The notes beneath the pieces were generated by a model. The model saw nothing but the letters and a program-made list of their open reading frames with translations, did not search any database and was not told the origin of the DNA. Shown one piece after another: positions 35,977 through 45,017 of a stretch of DNA of 64,000 nt. How positions within the stretch are numbered: the first letter of the stretch is position 1; the number at the start of each line of letters is the position of its first letter. This DNA comes from Massilia sp. PAMC28688 (GTDB lineage Bacteria; Pseudomonadota; Gammaproteobacteria; Burkholderiales; Burkholderiaceae_D): the NCBI RefSeq assembly GCF_019443445.1, contig NZ_CP080378.1, positions 4,526,001-4,590,000 on the forward strand, given 5' to 3'. Position numbers and translations under genes: made by a program.

Positions 35977-36694
35977 GAGGAGTCACCAACTGAAAGCCTA
36001 TGCCTGGCACAGTGCGAAGCATGGGGTAACTCTCGTCTTTATCGAGTGTCTGGCGCAACGAATGAATGTGGGTGCGCAGGGCGTCGCTATCAGGGCGGTC
36101 ATCACCCCAGATCTCATGCTCTAGCGTCTCGCGTGTAGCAACATGCGGGGCGTGCTGCATGAGCACCTTCAACAAAACGAAACCCGTTTTGGTCAGATTT
36201 AGACTACGGCCGCCGCGCGCCGCGCGATAGGTGGCCGTGTTGAACACCAACTCCCCCACACGCATTGTTGTGCTCGACAAAACGTTGTTGCGCGAGCGCC
36301 GGACCAGCGCCTGCAATCGCACATCCAGTTCGGCTAGGGAGAACGGCTTTACAAGGTAGTCATCGGCGCCGCTGTCGAATCCCGTGAGCTTGTCTTGCAG
36401 CGTGTCGCGCGCTGTCAGCATCAACACCGGTGTCGAATTGAGCAACTCGTTGCGCAGTTTTCTACACATCTCCATCCCATTCATGCCGGGCATCATAATG
36501 TCCAACACAATCACATCGTAGGACTGGGCGCCCGCCAACGCCAACCCTGCATAGGCGTTGGCAGCGGAGTCCAGTTGATGCCCGCGCGGTTCCAGGTAAC
36601 CGTACAGGTTGGCGACGATGTCGGCATTGTCTTCAATTACCAGAATCCGCATCGTGAGTGGTGCGTGGGCAGTATTAGAATTTGGGACAGTCAT
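35963..36694 (-). CDS. OmpR/PhoB-family response regulator
   Basis: A 243-residue regulator. The receiver domain has the acidic pair ED (VIEDNADI), the phospho-acceptor Asp in VIVLDIMMPG (about 65), the conserved Thr in MLTARD and the Lys in YLVKPFS. The C-terminal winged helix has LNLTKTGFVLLKVLM and ends with VPGIGFQLV. Family members bind direct repeats 11 bases apart, and just such repeats precede the first gene of this operon (38793-38831). It probably controls its own operon. Confidence 0.92.
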   Translation of the reverse strand: MTVPNSNTAHAPLTMRILVIEDNADIVANLYGYLEPRGHQLDSAANAYAGLALAGAQSYDVIVLDIMMPGMNGMEMCRKLRNELLNSTPVLMLTARDTLQDKLTGFDSGADDYLVKPFSLAELDVRLQALVRRSRNNVLSSTTMRVGELVFNTATYRAARGGRSLNLTKTGFVLLKVLMQHAPHVATRETLEHEIWGDDRPDSDALRTHIHSLRQTLDKDESYPMLRTVPGIGFQLVTPHDAL

Positions 36695-36729
36695 GAAAAC
36701 CGATCATAGCGTGACAAAAACTTGTTTGT

Positions 36730-38727
36730 TCATGGGGGCAGTCTGTATCGCTGCTCGCGATACAGCAAGGACGGTAGTATCACATGAGCCATTGCACGGT
36801 CGACCTGCGTCGACGTTGGCGCGGCCGCTCCGAACCGCAAATTGCCGCTCCCCGCGTCATATTCCCCGAGAAGTGCTGGCTGGCCTGGCCGCAGAATGAC
36901 GGCTCCGCCATCATCAACCCAAGCGAAGTAGTTGTCGAATTGCAGAAGCGCGCGCCCCGGACTGCTGCTGTCGGATGCAAGGTCTCGGCCAATCATCGGG
37001 TGTTCGCTGGTTACCCCCATCAGCGAAAGCAGCGTCGGCCCGAGATCGATCTGACTCGCAATGGTGGTAATCCTTTGTTGCTTCATGTCCGCGCCCAGAA
37101 TCAGACCCGGAATATGAAATTTCTTTATCGGCACCAGCGAGTCGCCGTAGACCCGATTGTCATGGTCCGCTACGATCAAGAACAGCGTGTCGTTCCAGTA
37201 AGCCTGCTTTTTCGCGGCCTGGATGAATTTTCCCAAGGCATAGTCAGCATATTTCACCGCATTGTTTACCGTTTGCTTGTTCGGTTCGTGCAATGTGATT
37301 TTGCCATCAGGGAACTCGAACGGCTCATGGTTGGAGGAGGTAAAAATCAGACTGAAAAACGGTTTGCCCTGGGTGTGTAAATGTTGAAGTCGTTCCAGAG
37401 ATTTATCAAACAGGTCTTCGTCCGAAGCGCCCCAGCTTCCTTCAAAACGGGGACGCATGTCGCGCCGGTCAACGACTTTCTGAAATCCATTGCCGGTGAA
37501 AAAGCTACGCATGTTATCGAAATGCGCTTCGCCGCCATAAACGAATTCGGTGTGGTATCCCTGTTTCCCCAGTCCTAACGCCAAGGTGTAAAAGTTTTGC
37601 TGGGCGAGCGATAGCTTAACAACACTGCGCGCCGGCGTGGGCGGGTATCCGGCGATTACCGCTTCAATGCCGCGCACAGACCTGGTGCCAGTCGCATACA
37701 GGTTCTCGAACCACCAGCCGTACTGCTTGAGCTTTTCCAGTTCCGGAGTTACTGGCACACCGCCCAGCGATTCGACGAACGTGGCACCCATGCTCTCTTC
37801 CAGTACGATCACCAGATTGAGTGGCCGCGTGCGCTGTCGCGCAGGGGTCTGCCTGTGCAGTGTCGGCAGCTCGCTCGAGAGGAATTGGTACGATTTGAGC
37901 CACGGCGCTGCTTTAACCTGGGCGAACACCTGATTGTGCGGAAATTTGCCGTAGATTTCAGACGAGTTTGCCTCTTTGCGTAGTGAATGCACCGCATCAA
38001 GTACTGACCAGGGCGAATTGATAATCAGCGAGTTGACCAAGGCGTCACCGCTGAGAGCGAACATCGCTGGGTTGGCTGGCCGGTGCGCCATCGTGGAACG
38101 TATTTGAAAAGCTACTAACAACACGACCAGCGGCCAGCTGAGCAGCAGGCGTTTAGCTGGCCAACGCGTCGCATATGCGGACGAGACCACGAATACCCGG
38201 TGAAACGTCAATCCCAGTACTACTGTTCCGAACAGACTCAATAGCGTTGCCAGACGAAAGCCGTTCCACAAGGTCGCGAACACCTCGGCGGGGTAAGACA
38301 AGTATTCAATGAAAAGGCGATTTGGCCGCACGTCAAATTGCATGATGAATTGAGGGCTAGCCAGCTCCATGAACACTATAAAGATCAAGGCAAAGCTGGC
38401 CCACCATGCAACCCCAAGATGCCACCACTTTTCCAGCTTCCGAAACGCTGACAGTGGCGCGAATGCCAAAGGAATGACCAGGAGATACCCCAGCAAAATC
38501 AGGTCGGCGCGTACGCCTTGGACGAAAGTGCTGACGAGGATCCCCGCCGCCGATACGCGGTCCCATTGCCATATCACGAGCCCAAGTCGGGAAGCGGATA
38601 GGACCACTAGGCCTGCCAGAAGAAGGTGAAACAGAGGCAGATACTGCCCCGTCCAACTAAAGCGTTGCGCAAACCATTTTGCGTAGGTATCGATCACTCC
38701 GGACTTAGTAAATCTTGTCATATTCAA
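36730..38727 (-). CDS. LtaS/MdoB-type phosphoglycerol transferase
   Basis: A 665-residue protein with five N-terminal helices (to about 220) and an extracytoplasmic alkaline-phosphatase-like domain. The catalytic Thr lies in ATGTRSVRG, metal residues in VIVLEESMGA and VADHDNRVYG, and further contact residues in SSNHEPFEF. Family members move phosphoglycerol (or ethanolamine) from phospholipids onto envelope sugars. It is first in the run with the two-component system and EptA, so it may modify lipid A, osmoregulated glucans or another envelope glycan. Confidence 0.85.
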   Translation of the reverse strand: MNMTRFTKSGVIDTYAKWFAQRFSWTGQYLPLFHLLLAGLVVLSASRLGLVIWQWDRVSAAGILVSTFVQGVRADLILLGYLLVIPLAFAPLSAFRKLEKWWHLGVAWWASFALIFIVFMELASPQFIMQFDVRPNRLFIEYLSYPAEVFATLWNGFRLATLLSLFGTVVLGLTFHRVFVVSSAYATRWPAKRLLLSWPLVVLLVAFQIRSTMAHRPANPAMFALSGDALVNSLIINSPWSVLDAVHSLRKEANSSEIYGKFPHNQVFAQVKAAPWLKSYQFLSSELPTLHRQTPARQRTRPLNLVIVLEESMGATFVESLGGVPVTPELEKLKQYGWWFENLYATGTRSVRGIEAVIAGYPPTPARSVVKLSLAQQNFYTLALGLGKQGYHTEFVYGGEAHFDNMRSFFTGNGFQKVVDRRDMRPRFEGSWGASDEDLFDKSLERLQHLHTQGKPFFSLIFTSSNHEPFEFPDGKITLHEPNKQTVNNAVKYADYALGKFIQAAKKQAYWNDTLFLIVADHDNRVYGDSLVPIKKFHIPGLILGADMKQQRITTIASQIDLGPTLLSLMGVTSEHPMIGRDLASDSSSPGRALLQFDNYFAWVDDGGAVILRPGQPALLGEYDAGSGNLRFGAAAPTSTQVDRAMAHVILPSLLYREQRYRLPP

Positions 38728-38792
38728 GTCTGATAGATATTTTGTCCGGACCTCTGGACAGTGAAGGTAGCCGACGAGGTTACGTGACGAGG

Positions 38793-38831
38793 CGTTAAGC
38801 CTTCGTTAAGATCTCGTTAAAATTACGTTAA
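38793..38831. promoter_or_regulatory. Four CGTTAA direct repeats at 11-bp spacing upstream of the envelope operon
   Basis: CGTTAA occurs at 38793, 38804, 38815 and 38826, exactly 11 bases apart, with 5-base variable spacers. It lies 66-105 bases before the start of the LtaS-like gene. OmpR/PhoB-family regulators bind such tandem half-sites; the PmrA box is YTTAAK-N5-YTTAAK, very similar. Here a pair of pairs is present, suggesting two regulator dimers, most likely the regulator encoded at 35963. Confidence 0.75.
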
Positions 38832-38934
38832 ACATAGAGAGTCGCTGCCCAGCAGGTACTACTACAGTGCAGCATTCGGTGCGTGTCAAGGTAGTTGTCG
38901 CATAAAGCAGTCGTAAAGTTGGTGCCTCCTTTGG

Positions 38935-39987
38935 TTATGCAGCACGCTGCTGGTCAAGCTTAGACGGCGGGTTGAGCCACACTTTGTCAGGCGCCAGCCA
39001 AGCCCTCGGCTGTCGTTTCCAACGCAAAGGATGGCGTGCGCACGCTTCGGCGTAGATAGCTTGCCGCTTCGTCAGAATGGCATTCGCAAGACCGCTGTGC
39101 CGCTGCTCTGGCGTGACATAGGACAGCCCGCTATGCAGATGCTCGCCGTTGTACCAAGTGACGAATTTGAGCACCCACTGGCGCGCCAGTTCAATGTCAG
39201 CAAATCCATGCGGCGGATAGCCAGGGCTGTACTTGCAGGTGCGAAACCAGGCTTCGATATGGGCGTTGTCGTCCGATACGCCAGGGCGGCTATGCGATGG
39301 GGTAATGCCCAGCGTCTCCAGCTTGGACTTAAGCGTATGCGCCTTTTGTGCCGAGCCGTTGTCGGCATGCAGCACCAACGGCTTATCACCCCGCCGGTGT
39401 TCGCGCCAGCAGGCCCGTTCAATCAACGCAGCGGCCTCGTCGCCACCTTCACATGCATGCACCTCCCAGGCCACCAGCTTTCGGCTAAACAGGTCGATGA
39501 CAGCGTACAGATAGAAGAACATGCCGCGGACCTGACTGGGCAGATACGTCACATCCCAGCTCCACACTTCATTGGGACCATGGGCAACGTGGCGCTGCGG
39601 TTCAGTCTTCGACGCTGCTTTGGCTCGGCCGCGGTGATGCTGCTCTTGCGCCGCCCTCAGCACCCGGTAGAACGAGGACTCGGAGGCGACGTATACGCCC
39701 TCGTCTGCGAGGCGCGGCACAATTTGCGCTGGCGGCAGGTCTGTGAAACGCGGCTCGTGGCAAATGGCCAGTACCTGTTCGCGTTCCTGCTCGCTCAGCT
39801 TGTGCGCCGGCTCCGGCCGGACCGCTCCGGGCCTGCCGTCGGCACGTACCGCACCGTCCCGCTGCCACCGTTCATAGGTGCGTGCAGTCAGCCCAAGCTC
39901 GGCGCAGGCGGTTTTCAAACGTGCCCCGGCCTGGCGGGCCTGCTCAATATCGGCGACCATCTCTTCGCGCTGTGGCAACGCAATCAT
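38935..39987 (-). CDS. IS3-family transposase OrfB
   Basis: A 350-residue integrase-fold protein, starting at the ATG 39987 in an ATGA overlap with orfA. An N-terminal HTH-like portion is followed by the DDE core: WSWDVTYLPS (first Asp), LHADNGSAQKAHTLK (second Asp) and DDNAHIEAWFRTCKY (Glu). The pattern is typical of IS3 OrfB. It is unbroken and may be active. Confidence 0.92.
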   Translation of the reverse strand: MIALPQREEMVADIEQARQAGARLKTACAELGLTARTYERWQRDGAVRADGRPGAVRPEPAHKLSEQEREQVLAICHEPRFTDLPPAQIVPRLADEGVYVASESSFYRVLRAAQEQHHRGRAKAASKTEPQRHVAHGPNEVWSWDVTYLPSQVRGMFFYLYAVIDLFSRKLVAWEVHACEGGDEAAALIERACWREHRRGDKPLVLHADNGSAQKAHTLKSKLETLGITPSHSRPGVSDDNAHIEAWFRTCKYSPGYPPHGFADIELARQWVLKFVTWYNGEHLHSGLSYVTPEQRHSGLANAILTKRQAIYAEACARHPLRWKRQPRAWLAPDKVWLNPPSKLDQQRAA

Positions 39988-40481
39988 GCGTCCTCGCCGT
40001 CCGTCCACAGCGCTTCGTACTTTCGGGACAGCACGAGCAGCGCTGCCGTCTCCGCCAACGCCTTCTCCTTGCGCCGCAAGTCCTTCTCCAGCTCGCGAAT
40101 GCGCTTCTTGTCTGTAGCGCGCTCGGTCGTGGCCGCGCCGCCCTGGCCACCCGCGAGCACTGCGTGCACCTCGGCACGCCAGCGTTCCAGCTGCTCCACC
40201 AGCAGTCCCTTGCGACGGCAGTACGCGCCTAATTCTGCTTCGTTCAGTGGTGCCGCCTCCAACACGACAGCGAACTTGTCAGCAGCACTCCACTGTTCCG
40301 GATTCTGGCCGTCGCCGGGCACAGCACGACCTTGCTCACGGGCCTGTTTTCGCCACAAATACAGCGTGCCCTCAGGTATTCCAGTCAGCTGCGCTACGTC
40401 TGCTACAGGTTTGTTGTGCGGCGCCGCCATCAGGCTCAGCGCATGCTCTTTTTTCTCTTGGGTATATCGTGTCATCGTCAA
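39984..40481 (-). CDS. IS3-family OrfA (helix-turn-helix)
   Basis: A 165-residue protein with a transposase-type helix-turn-helix (VADVAQLTGIPEGTLYLWRKQ) and a long second helical segment ending with a leucine-rich coiled region (KKRIRELEKDLRRKEKALAE). It is longer than typical OrfA (about 100), as in the IS subgroup with two HTH-like parts. Its stop overlaps the orfB start by 4 bases. Confidence 0.85.
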   Translation of the reverse strand: MTMTRYTQEKKEHALSLMAAPHNKPVADVAQLTGIPEGTLYLWRKQAREQGRAVPGDGQNPEQWSAADKFAVVLEAAPLNEAELGAYCRRKGLLVEQLERWRAEVHAVLAGGQGGAATTERATDKKRIRELEKDLRRKEKALAETAALLVLSRKYEALWTDGEDA

Positions 40482-40586
40482 TTCCGTCGCCCCTTGGCGA
40501 ATTAGAACTCCAAATCAATGGAGGCGACAACTATTTTGACAGAGGGGGCATTAGGAACAGCTTATCAACTGGACCGATCAGATAAG

Positions 40587-41009
40587 TTACCTCTTGGTAA
40601 GAACGAGTAAGCCTGCCACGATCAGACCAGCGCCGGCGACCATTCGTAGAGTAATCACTTCTCGCAGCAACAGCCAGGCCAGCAGCATGGCGATGATCAC
40701 ACTACCCTTATCGATCAGCGCGACTGTCGCGACGTCGCCCTCCTTAAGTGCCTTGTAATAAAAAATCCAAGATAACGCAGTCGATAGGCCCGAGATCCCT
40801 AGCCATAGGAGATTGCGCGAGTTGACGCTGGCGAGGTGCTGAACTGGAACGGCCCAGGCGCCAAACATGAGTACGAAGCCACAAACAAACAAAGTTCTTA
40901 TCGTCAGACCGAGTTCCGCCGATATCCCGGTGAGCCCCATCTTTGCGATTACTGATGTAAATCCTGCAAAAAACATCGAGATAAAGGCGTAAGTCATCCA
41001 CTTTTCCAT
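40587..41009 (-). CDS. EamA/DMT-type small transporter
   Basis: A 140-residue membrane protein with about five helices. The ATG at 41009 is used because it follows GGAAGGGA and opens MEKWMTYAFISMFFAGF. The sequence GISGLSTALSWIFYYKALKEGDVATVALIDKGSVIIAMLLAWLLL has the order of single EamA repeat proteins. These act as dimers for export of metabolites; the substrate is not known. It ends 52 bases inside the IS3 right edge and is separated from the decayed tnpS by about 130 bases. Confidence 0.85.
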   Translation of the reverse strand: MEKWMTYAFISMFFAGFTSVIAKMGLTGISAELGLTIRTLFVCGFVLMFGAWAVPVQHLASVNSRNLLWLGISGLSTALSWIFYYKALKEGDVATVALIDKGSVIIAMLLAWLLLREVITLRMVAGAGLIVAGLLVLTKR

Positions 41010-41142
41010 AGAGTTCCCTTCCATTTGGTCGCGGAAAAAATGCCATGTGCTGCATGCATGATGCCCCGCAGAACTCGAAAAATACATGCCAATGCGTTCA
41101 AAATCAATTGGGGGGAATGAAAGAATCGACCGTTAGGACAAA

Positions 41143-42153
41143 TCAGGCTAGTTTGACCCGCGTGCGCAATAGACTGCCGGCCGCGTTGTCCTCGAACCGG
41201 CTTGCCTCTTAGATGTAGCCCTGCACAGTGCCGTCATGGTGCCAGCCTCCTTGCTTCTTGATGTCGCGAAAGTCGGCGCCGGCACGGTGCGCGCTCGTGG
41301 CCATACCGCGCCGTAGGCTGTGGCTAGACAGGTCCGGCGCGTAGTCCAGACCCGCCAGCGCTGCGCACGCCGCGAGGACATCATTGACCGATCCCTCGCC
41401 CAGGGCGGTGTCGGCCACCACGCCCCCCTTGCTGATTGGCCGAAACACCGGCCCGGCCGTGATGCCGCCGGCGCTAAGCCATGCGCGCAGCGCCGTGGCC
41501 GGGCAGAAGGGGCCGCCGCTGTACGGGATCGCCCTGATAATCCCTTCGCCCAGCTGGTCGGTCTTCGAGCGAGGTAACATAATCTCTATGCCTTCCGGCA
41601 CCCAGCCTAAGTGCTCGACCAGGATCGCAACCAGCTCGCTCCTACGCATGCCCCCGAAAAAACCGATCTGCAGGAGCGCGTTATCACGCGCAGCCTTGAG
41701 AGTGCCGGCGCTGCCCAACTGCGCCACGATCCGCTCCAGGTCCTCGATCGGCAGCGCCTTGGCCTTCTTCTTCGGGCGCCCATGCTTACGCGCGATCCCG
41801 GTCAGGGTCTTGCGCACGGTCGGCGTCGACGCGGGATCGGGGAAGCCCTGGTGGACGTGCCACTGCGATAGCGCCGTGACGCGCAGGGCCCGGGTGCGCG
41901 GATTGAGGGCATTCGAGTAGGCGAGCAGGTAGCGGAGCATCGCCCCTTCGTCCGCCGGCAGCACGCCGCCCCAAGCCAGGTAATGGTTGCCGGCGGACCG
42001 GTAGGCGCGCCGCGTGTTGTCGGCCGTGGCGGCGGCCAGCACGGCACGGTGCTGAGCCGCGAGCGCTGATGTAACGCCGCCGGTATGGATCACCGGCGCC
42101 GGGTGCGCATCGATGATATCAGGGCAGATGTCGGCGGGTGCGGGTATGGCCAT
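41143..42153 (-). pseudogene. tnpS: TnpS-type tyrosine recombinase, premature stop after the catalytic Tyr
   Basis: This is a close relative of the intact recombinase at 52866-53882 (most of the protein aligns without gaps). The frame reads from the ATG at 42153 to GTVQGYI, then TAA where the intact copy has GAG (Glu). The next 19 codons (EASRFEDNAAGSLL onward) continue in frame to a normal stop. The catalytic residues (Arg in SLRRGMATSAH, the following His and Trp, and the Tyr in GYI) are still present. Loss of the C-terminal 20 or so residues makes activity doubtful. Confidence 0.88.
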
Positions 42154-42185
42154 GGCGGTGTCGCTCAATCTCGGGCTGTAATTGG

Positions 42186-42344
42186 GATTACGGCAGGGTA
42201 TCAAAAAGAGGCCCGCCGCAGCCAATCCGAAAACACGGAAGAGCTGCGCAAGCCCCAGGAGGAGAAAATAATCTAGACGAGGGATGATTCGGTTTCCGGC
42301 GGCATGAATCGATTCGCTAGACCCTCAATATCGGTCAAATTGAC
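42186..42344. other. Fused remnants of tnpT and tnpA 3' ends (deletion scar)
   Basis: Directly after the tnpS 5' flank, about 38 bases match the end of the intact tnpT (around 54987-55024), then about 25 bases match the end of tnpA (around 58081-58105), followed by the tnpA downstream flank that leads into the right inverted repeat. The divergent promoter region, nearly all of tnpT and nearly all of tnpA are gone. Two internal deletions in a formerly complete transposition module explain this. Confidence 0.85.
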
Positions 42345-42896
<552 letters not shown>

Positions 42897-42910
42897 GACG
42901 GCAGACCACA

Positions 42911-43975
42911 ATGACAACCGCCCCGATACAGCCAACCACCCGCCGGGACTTCGCCGCGCTGCCGCGCCAGGAACTCACGTTCGCCGCATGCGATGCGCTC
43001 GCCGCCCGCAGCCGCAAGCCGAGCGTCTCCCTAGTTCGCGAGACGACCCTCGAGATAGCCGGCGTAAAAAAAGGCAGCGACGGCGATGTGCAGGAAGACA
43101 TCCGTCTGTGGTATGAGGCGCTGTTTGCCCTCAAGCGAGCCGCGGGGGCCGATGGGGTGCCAGACCGGATGACGGCAATGTTTCACACCCTGTGGCGCGC
43201 GGCCGTCGAACAGGCGGACGAGCGGCTTGTCGCTGAACGCGAGAAGCTTGCCCGCGATCGTGAGGTTCTGCAGGACGACTTGAAGCGGGCGGATCAGCGC
43301 AGCGACGCCTTGCGCTATGAACTTGACACCGCTCAGGCAGCGCTGGAGGCGCGTGACGAGACAATTGCCAGGCTGGACCAGCTGGTGAGCGGGATCCGTG
43401 CTGAGGAGCAGTCGCTGCACGCGGTCATCCTAGCCAAGGACGAGCGCATCGAGGCACTGACAGCGGAACTGGCCAGGAAGGCGGCCGACCAGGCTGCGGC
43501 ACTGGTGGAACTGGACGGCGCCCGCAAATATGCGCTGGTGCAGATTGACCAAGCGCGGGGTGAAGCAAGGCACTGGAAGGAGCAATGGGACCGCAGCGAC
43601 CAAGACGCGCGAGGTGCGCGTGCTGCGGCCGATACCTACCGCAGCAAGGCGAGTAACCTGGAGAGTTCCCTCGCCGGTGCAATGGGCCGCATGGGCCAGC
43701 TTCAAGAAACGCTGAATGACGAGAAGGCGCGCGCTGCAGGATTGAGTGGTCGGCTCGACGAGGAACAGGCGTTTGCCCGCAAAGTTCAGGTAGAACTCGC
43801 GGATTTGAGGGTCGAGGTCGAAGCTTTGCGAACGCGCCATGATGCGGCAAAGCGCGAGGTGCGTGCGGCGAAGGACTTGGCGGCAGCTGCAACGCAACGT
43901 GAAACGGAGGTCGTCGCTGAGCTTGATCTCCTGCGCGCTTCGTCAGCCCGCCCCGGGCTGCCATCGGAGCCCTAA
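42911..43975 (+). CDS. KfrA-like DNA-binding coiled-coil protein
   Basis: A 354-residue protein from the ATG at 42911. A globular N-terminal part of about 100 residues (RRDFAALPRQELTFAACDAL, then LWYEALFALKRA) fits the KfrA_N DNA-binding domain. The rest is an almost continuous coiled coil, rich in Ala, Glu, Arg and Leu. KfrA-like proteins organise plasmid or transposon DNA, and TnpT of Tn4651 looks similar. This one is not paired with a recombinase. It is not a duplicate of the TnpT at 54069; the N-termini differ. Confidence 0.75.
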   Translation: MTTAPIQPTTRRDFAALPRQELTFAACDALAARSRKPSVSLVRETTLEIAGVKKGSDGDVQEDIRLWYEALFALKRAAGADGVPDRMTAMFHTLWRAAVEQADERLVAEREKLARDREVLQDDLKRADQRSDALRYELDTAQAALEARDETIARLDQLVSGIRAEEQSLHAVILAKDERIEALTAELARKAADQAAALVELDGARKYALVQIDQARGEARHWKEQWDRSDQDARGARAAADTYRSKASNLESSLAGAMGRMGQLQETLNDEKARAAGLSGRLDEEQAFARKVQVELADLRVEVEALRTRHDAAKREVRAAKDLAAAATQRETEVVAELDLLRASSARPGLPSEP

Positions 43976-44006
43976 CTTTGTTAGTGCTTACAAGGTCGAG
44001 TGCCGC

Positions 44007-44384
44007 CTATTGACGGGACAACAAATATACCACCCGGCTGCATCCCACCAGGCCGATGACCAGGCTGACAAGTTGCAGCGTAGCAGGTGGCCGTTCGCTC
44101 AGGCTGTCAAATTTAGTGATTAGAATTGCCAGACCGGCTAGGATACACACGGCGTAGAAGGCGACAAAAGCCTTTCGCTGGGTGTCTGGCTCCTGTTGTG
44201 GTTCTGTCACCAGCTCCATCCCTGGGTCCTCGCTGTTTTTTGATAGGCCATGAGATTCATCGTTAGCGGAGAGGCGAAGGTGGACGAACACCACTACCAA
44301 CGGCACAACAATGAAGGAAATCATAATTGACCAAAGAACCCAGCTAGGCATCAATGAAAGTTCATAGGGCCCAAATTGACTCAT
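44007..44384 (-). CDS. Small membrane protein, unknown
   Basis: A 125-residue protein with a helix at about 15-37 (WVLWSIMISFIVVPLVVVFV) and two more at about 73-92 and 105-120, with an acidic stretch between. It is not recognised. Its start overlaps the stop of the next upstream ORF (ATGA), suggesting two coupled genes. The pair lies between the two transposon units and has no obvious partner. Confidence 0.55.
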   Translation of the reverse strand: MSQFGPYELSLMPSWVLWSIMISFIVVPLVVVFVHLRLSANDESHGLSKNSEDPGMELVTEPQQEPDTQRKAFVAFYAVCILAGLAILITKFDSLSERPPATLQLVSLVIGLVGCSRVVYLLSRQ

Positions 44385-44578
44385 TTCTTCTCCTGCGCTG
44401 TTGCGCCTTGACCTCTGTGTTTTCGCAAGCGAAAGTCTTCTCGTAAGCGCGGCTGGTCGTACGCATCAACCTTGCTTTGAGATATTTTTTCCAGAAATGC
44501 ATGATGCCTCCTGGCAAATATTTTTGAGTTGAGGAGGCTCGTTAACACGGCCGCTGCACCAAGTCCTGTGGTGAACAA
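44381..44578 (-). pseudogene. Small ORF cut at its 5' end by the inner left inverted repeat
   Basis: A 65-residue frame whose apparent start is a TTG at the border of the inverted repeat (44579). It has one short hydrophobic stretch and a basic C-terminus ending GATAQEKK. The N-terminus of the original protein was probably lost when the transposon end joined here. The stop overlaps the next gene by 4 bases. Function unknown. Confidence 0.45.
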
Positions 44579-44616
44579 GGGGAGAATAGGGAAAACGGAA
44601 AAAATCGGGCGCTAAG
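44579..44616 (+). repeat. Terminal inverted repeat, inner left (L2)
   Basis: A 38-bp end starting GGGGAGAATAGGG and ending GCGCTAAG. It is the left end of the right transposon unit. Its outer five bases are AACAA, which do not match the outer right flank (CTCTA). Confidence 0.93.
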
Positions 44617-44649
44617 CCCTGTTACCGATTCTTGAAGTCCGCAGCGGCC

Positions 44650-44935
44650 GATATTTTTCTCATCAACCTTCTTGCTCTTCCTTCAAATGTAATATCCGGT
44701 CCCGTAGATGTGCTCCCAGGCCAACGAGGACACGAAACTGCAGCATACTGGCGTCGGGGTGCTGCCAGGACCGCGCGCAACCTGTGTCGCCCGCTCCAGA
44801 AACACCGCATGCCAAAGAACGATGGCGCCCGTCACCAGGTTTAAGCCGCGGTCGCACATATCACCTAAGCGATGAATCAAGACCGCTCTGGCAAGCGCAT
44901 TGCGCGACTGCTTGCCAAGCGTATCAGACTGTAAC
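44650..44935 (-). pseudogene. Tn3-family transposase C-terminal fragment, frameshifted
   Basis: The minus strand reads [17 protein letters not shown], then LIHRLGDMCDRGLNLVTGA and VLWHAVFLERATQVA. The frame then changes, with HPDASMLQF and WEHIYGTGYYI in different phases. It is the last 80 or so residues of a Tn3-family TnpA. It differs from the intact transposase at 55145, so it is the scar of another Tn3 element lying just inside this end. Confidence 0.82.
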
Positions 44936-45017
44936 TTTCTGCAATACCACCAAGTTTCTCGTATTAAAAAAATACAGATCCTCGATTTCTAACGGTAGCC
45001 GCTAATCGGGCAGTGCT

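Larger units (their letters stand above)
38915..40535. mobile_element. IS3-family insertion sequence between the envelope operon and the EamA gene
   Basis: Two minus-strand frames (orfA and orfB) with imperfect inverted ends around AGTTGGTGCCTCCTTTGGTT (left) and AGTTGTCGCCTCCATTGATT (right, reverse complement). The exact outer bases and any target duplication could not be fixed by eye. It lies just upstream of the 11-bp repeats, so its arrival could have changed the operon promoter. Confidence 0.8.

Noticed and set aside
38793-38836. Short repeats as a CRISPR-like or minisatellite array
   Set aside because: The units are 6 conserved plus 5 variable bases, only four copies, and lie at a promoter; regulator half-sites explain them better.
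42911-43975. KfrA-like gene as a duplicate of tnpT
   Set aside because: Both are coiled-coil proteins, but the N-terminal DNA-binding parts differ and there is no recombinase partner next to this one.
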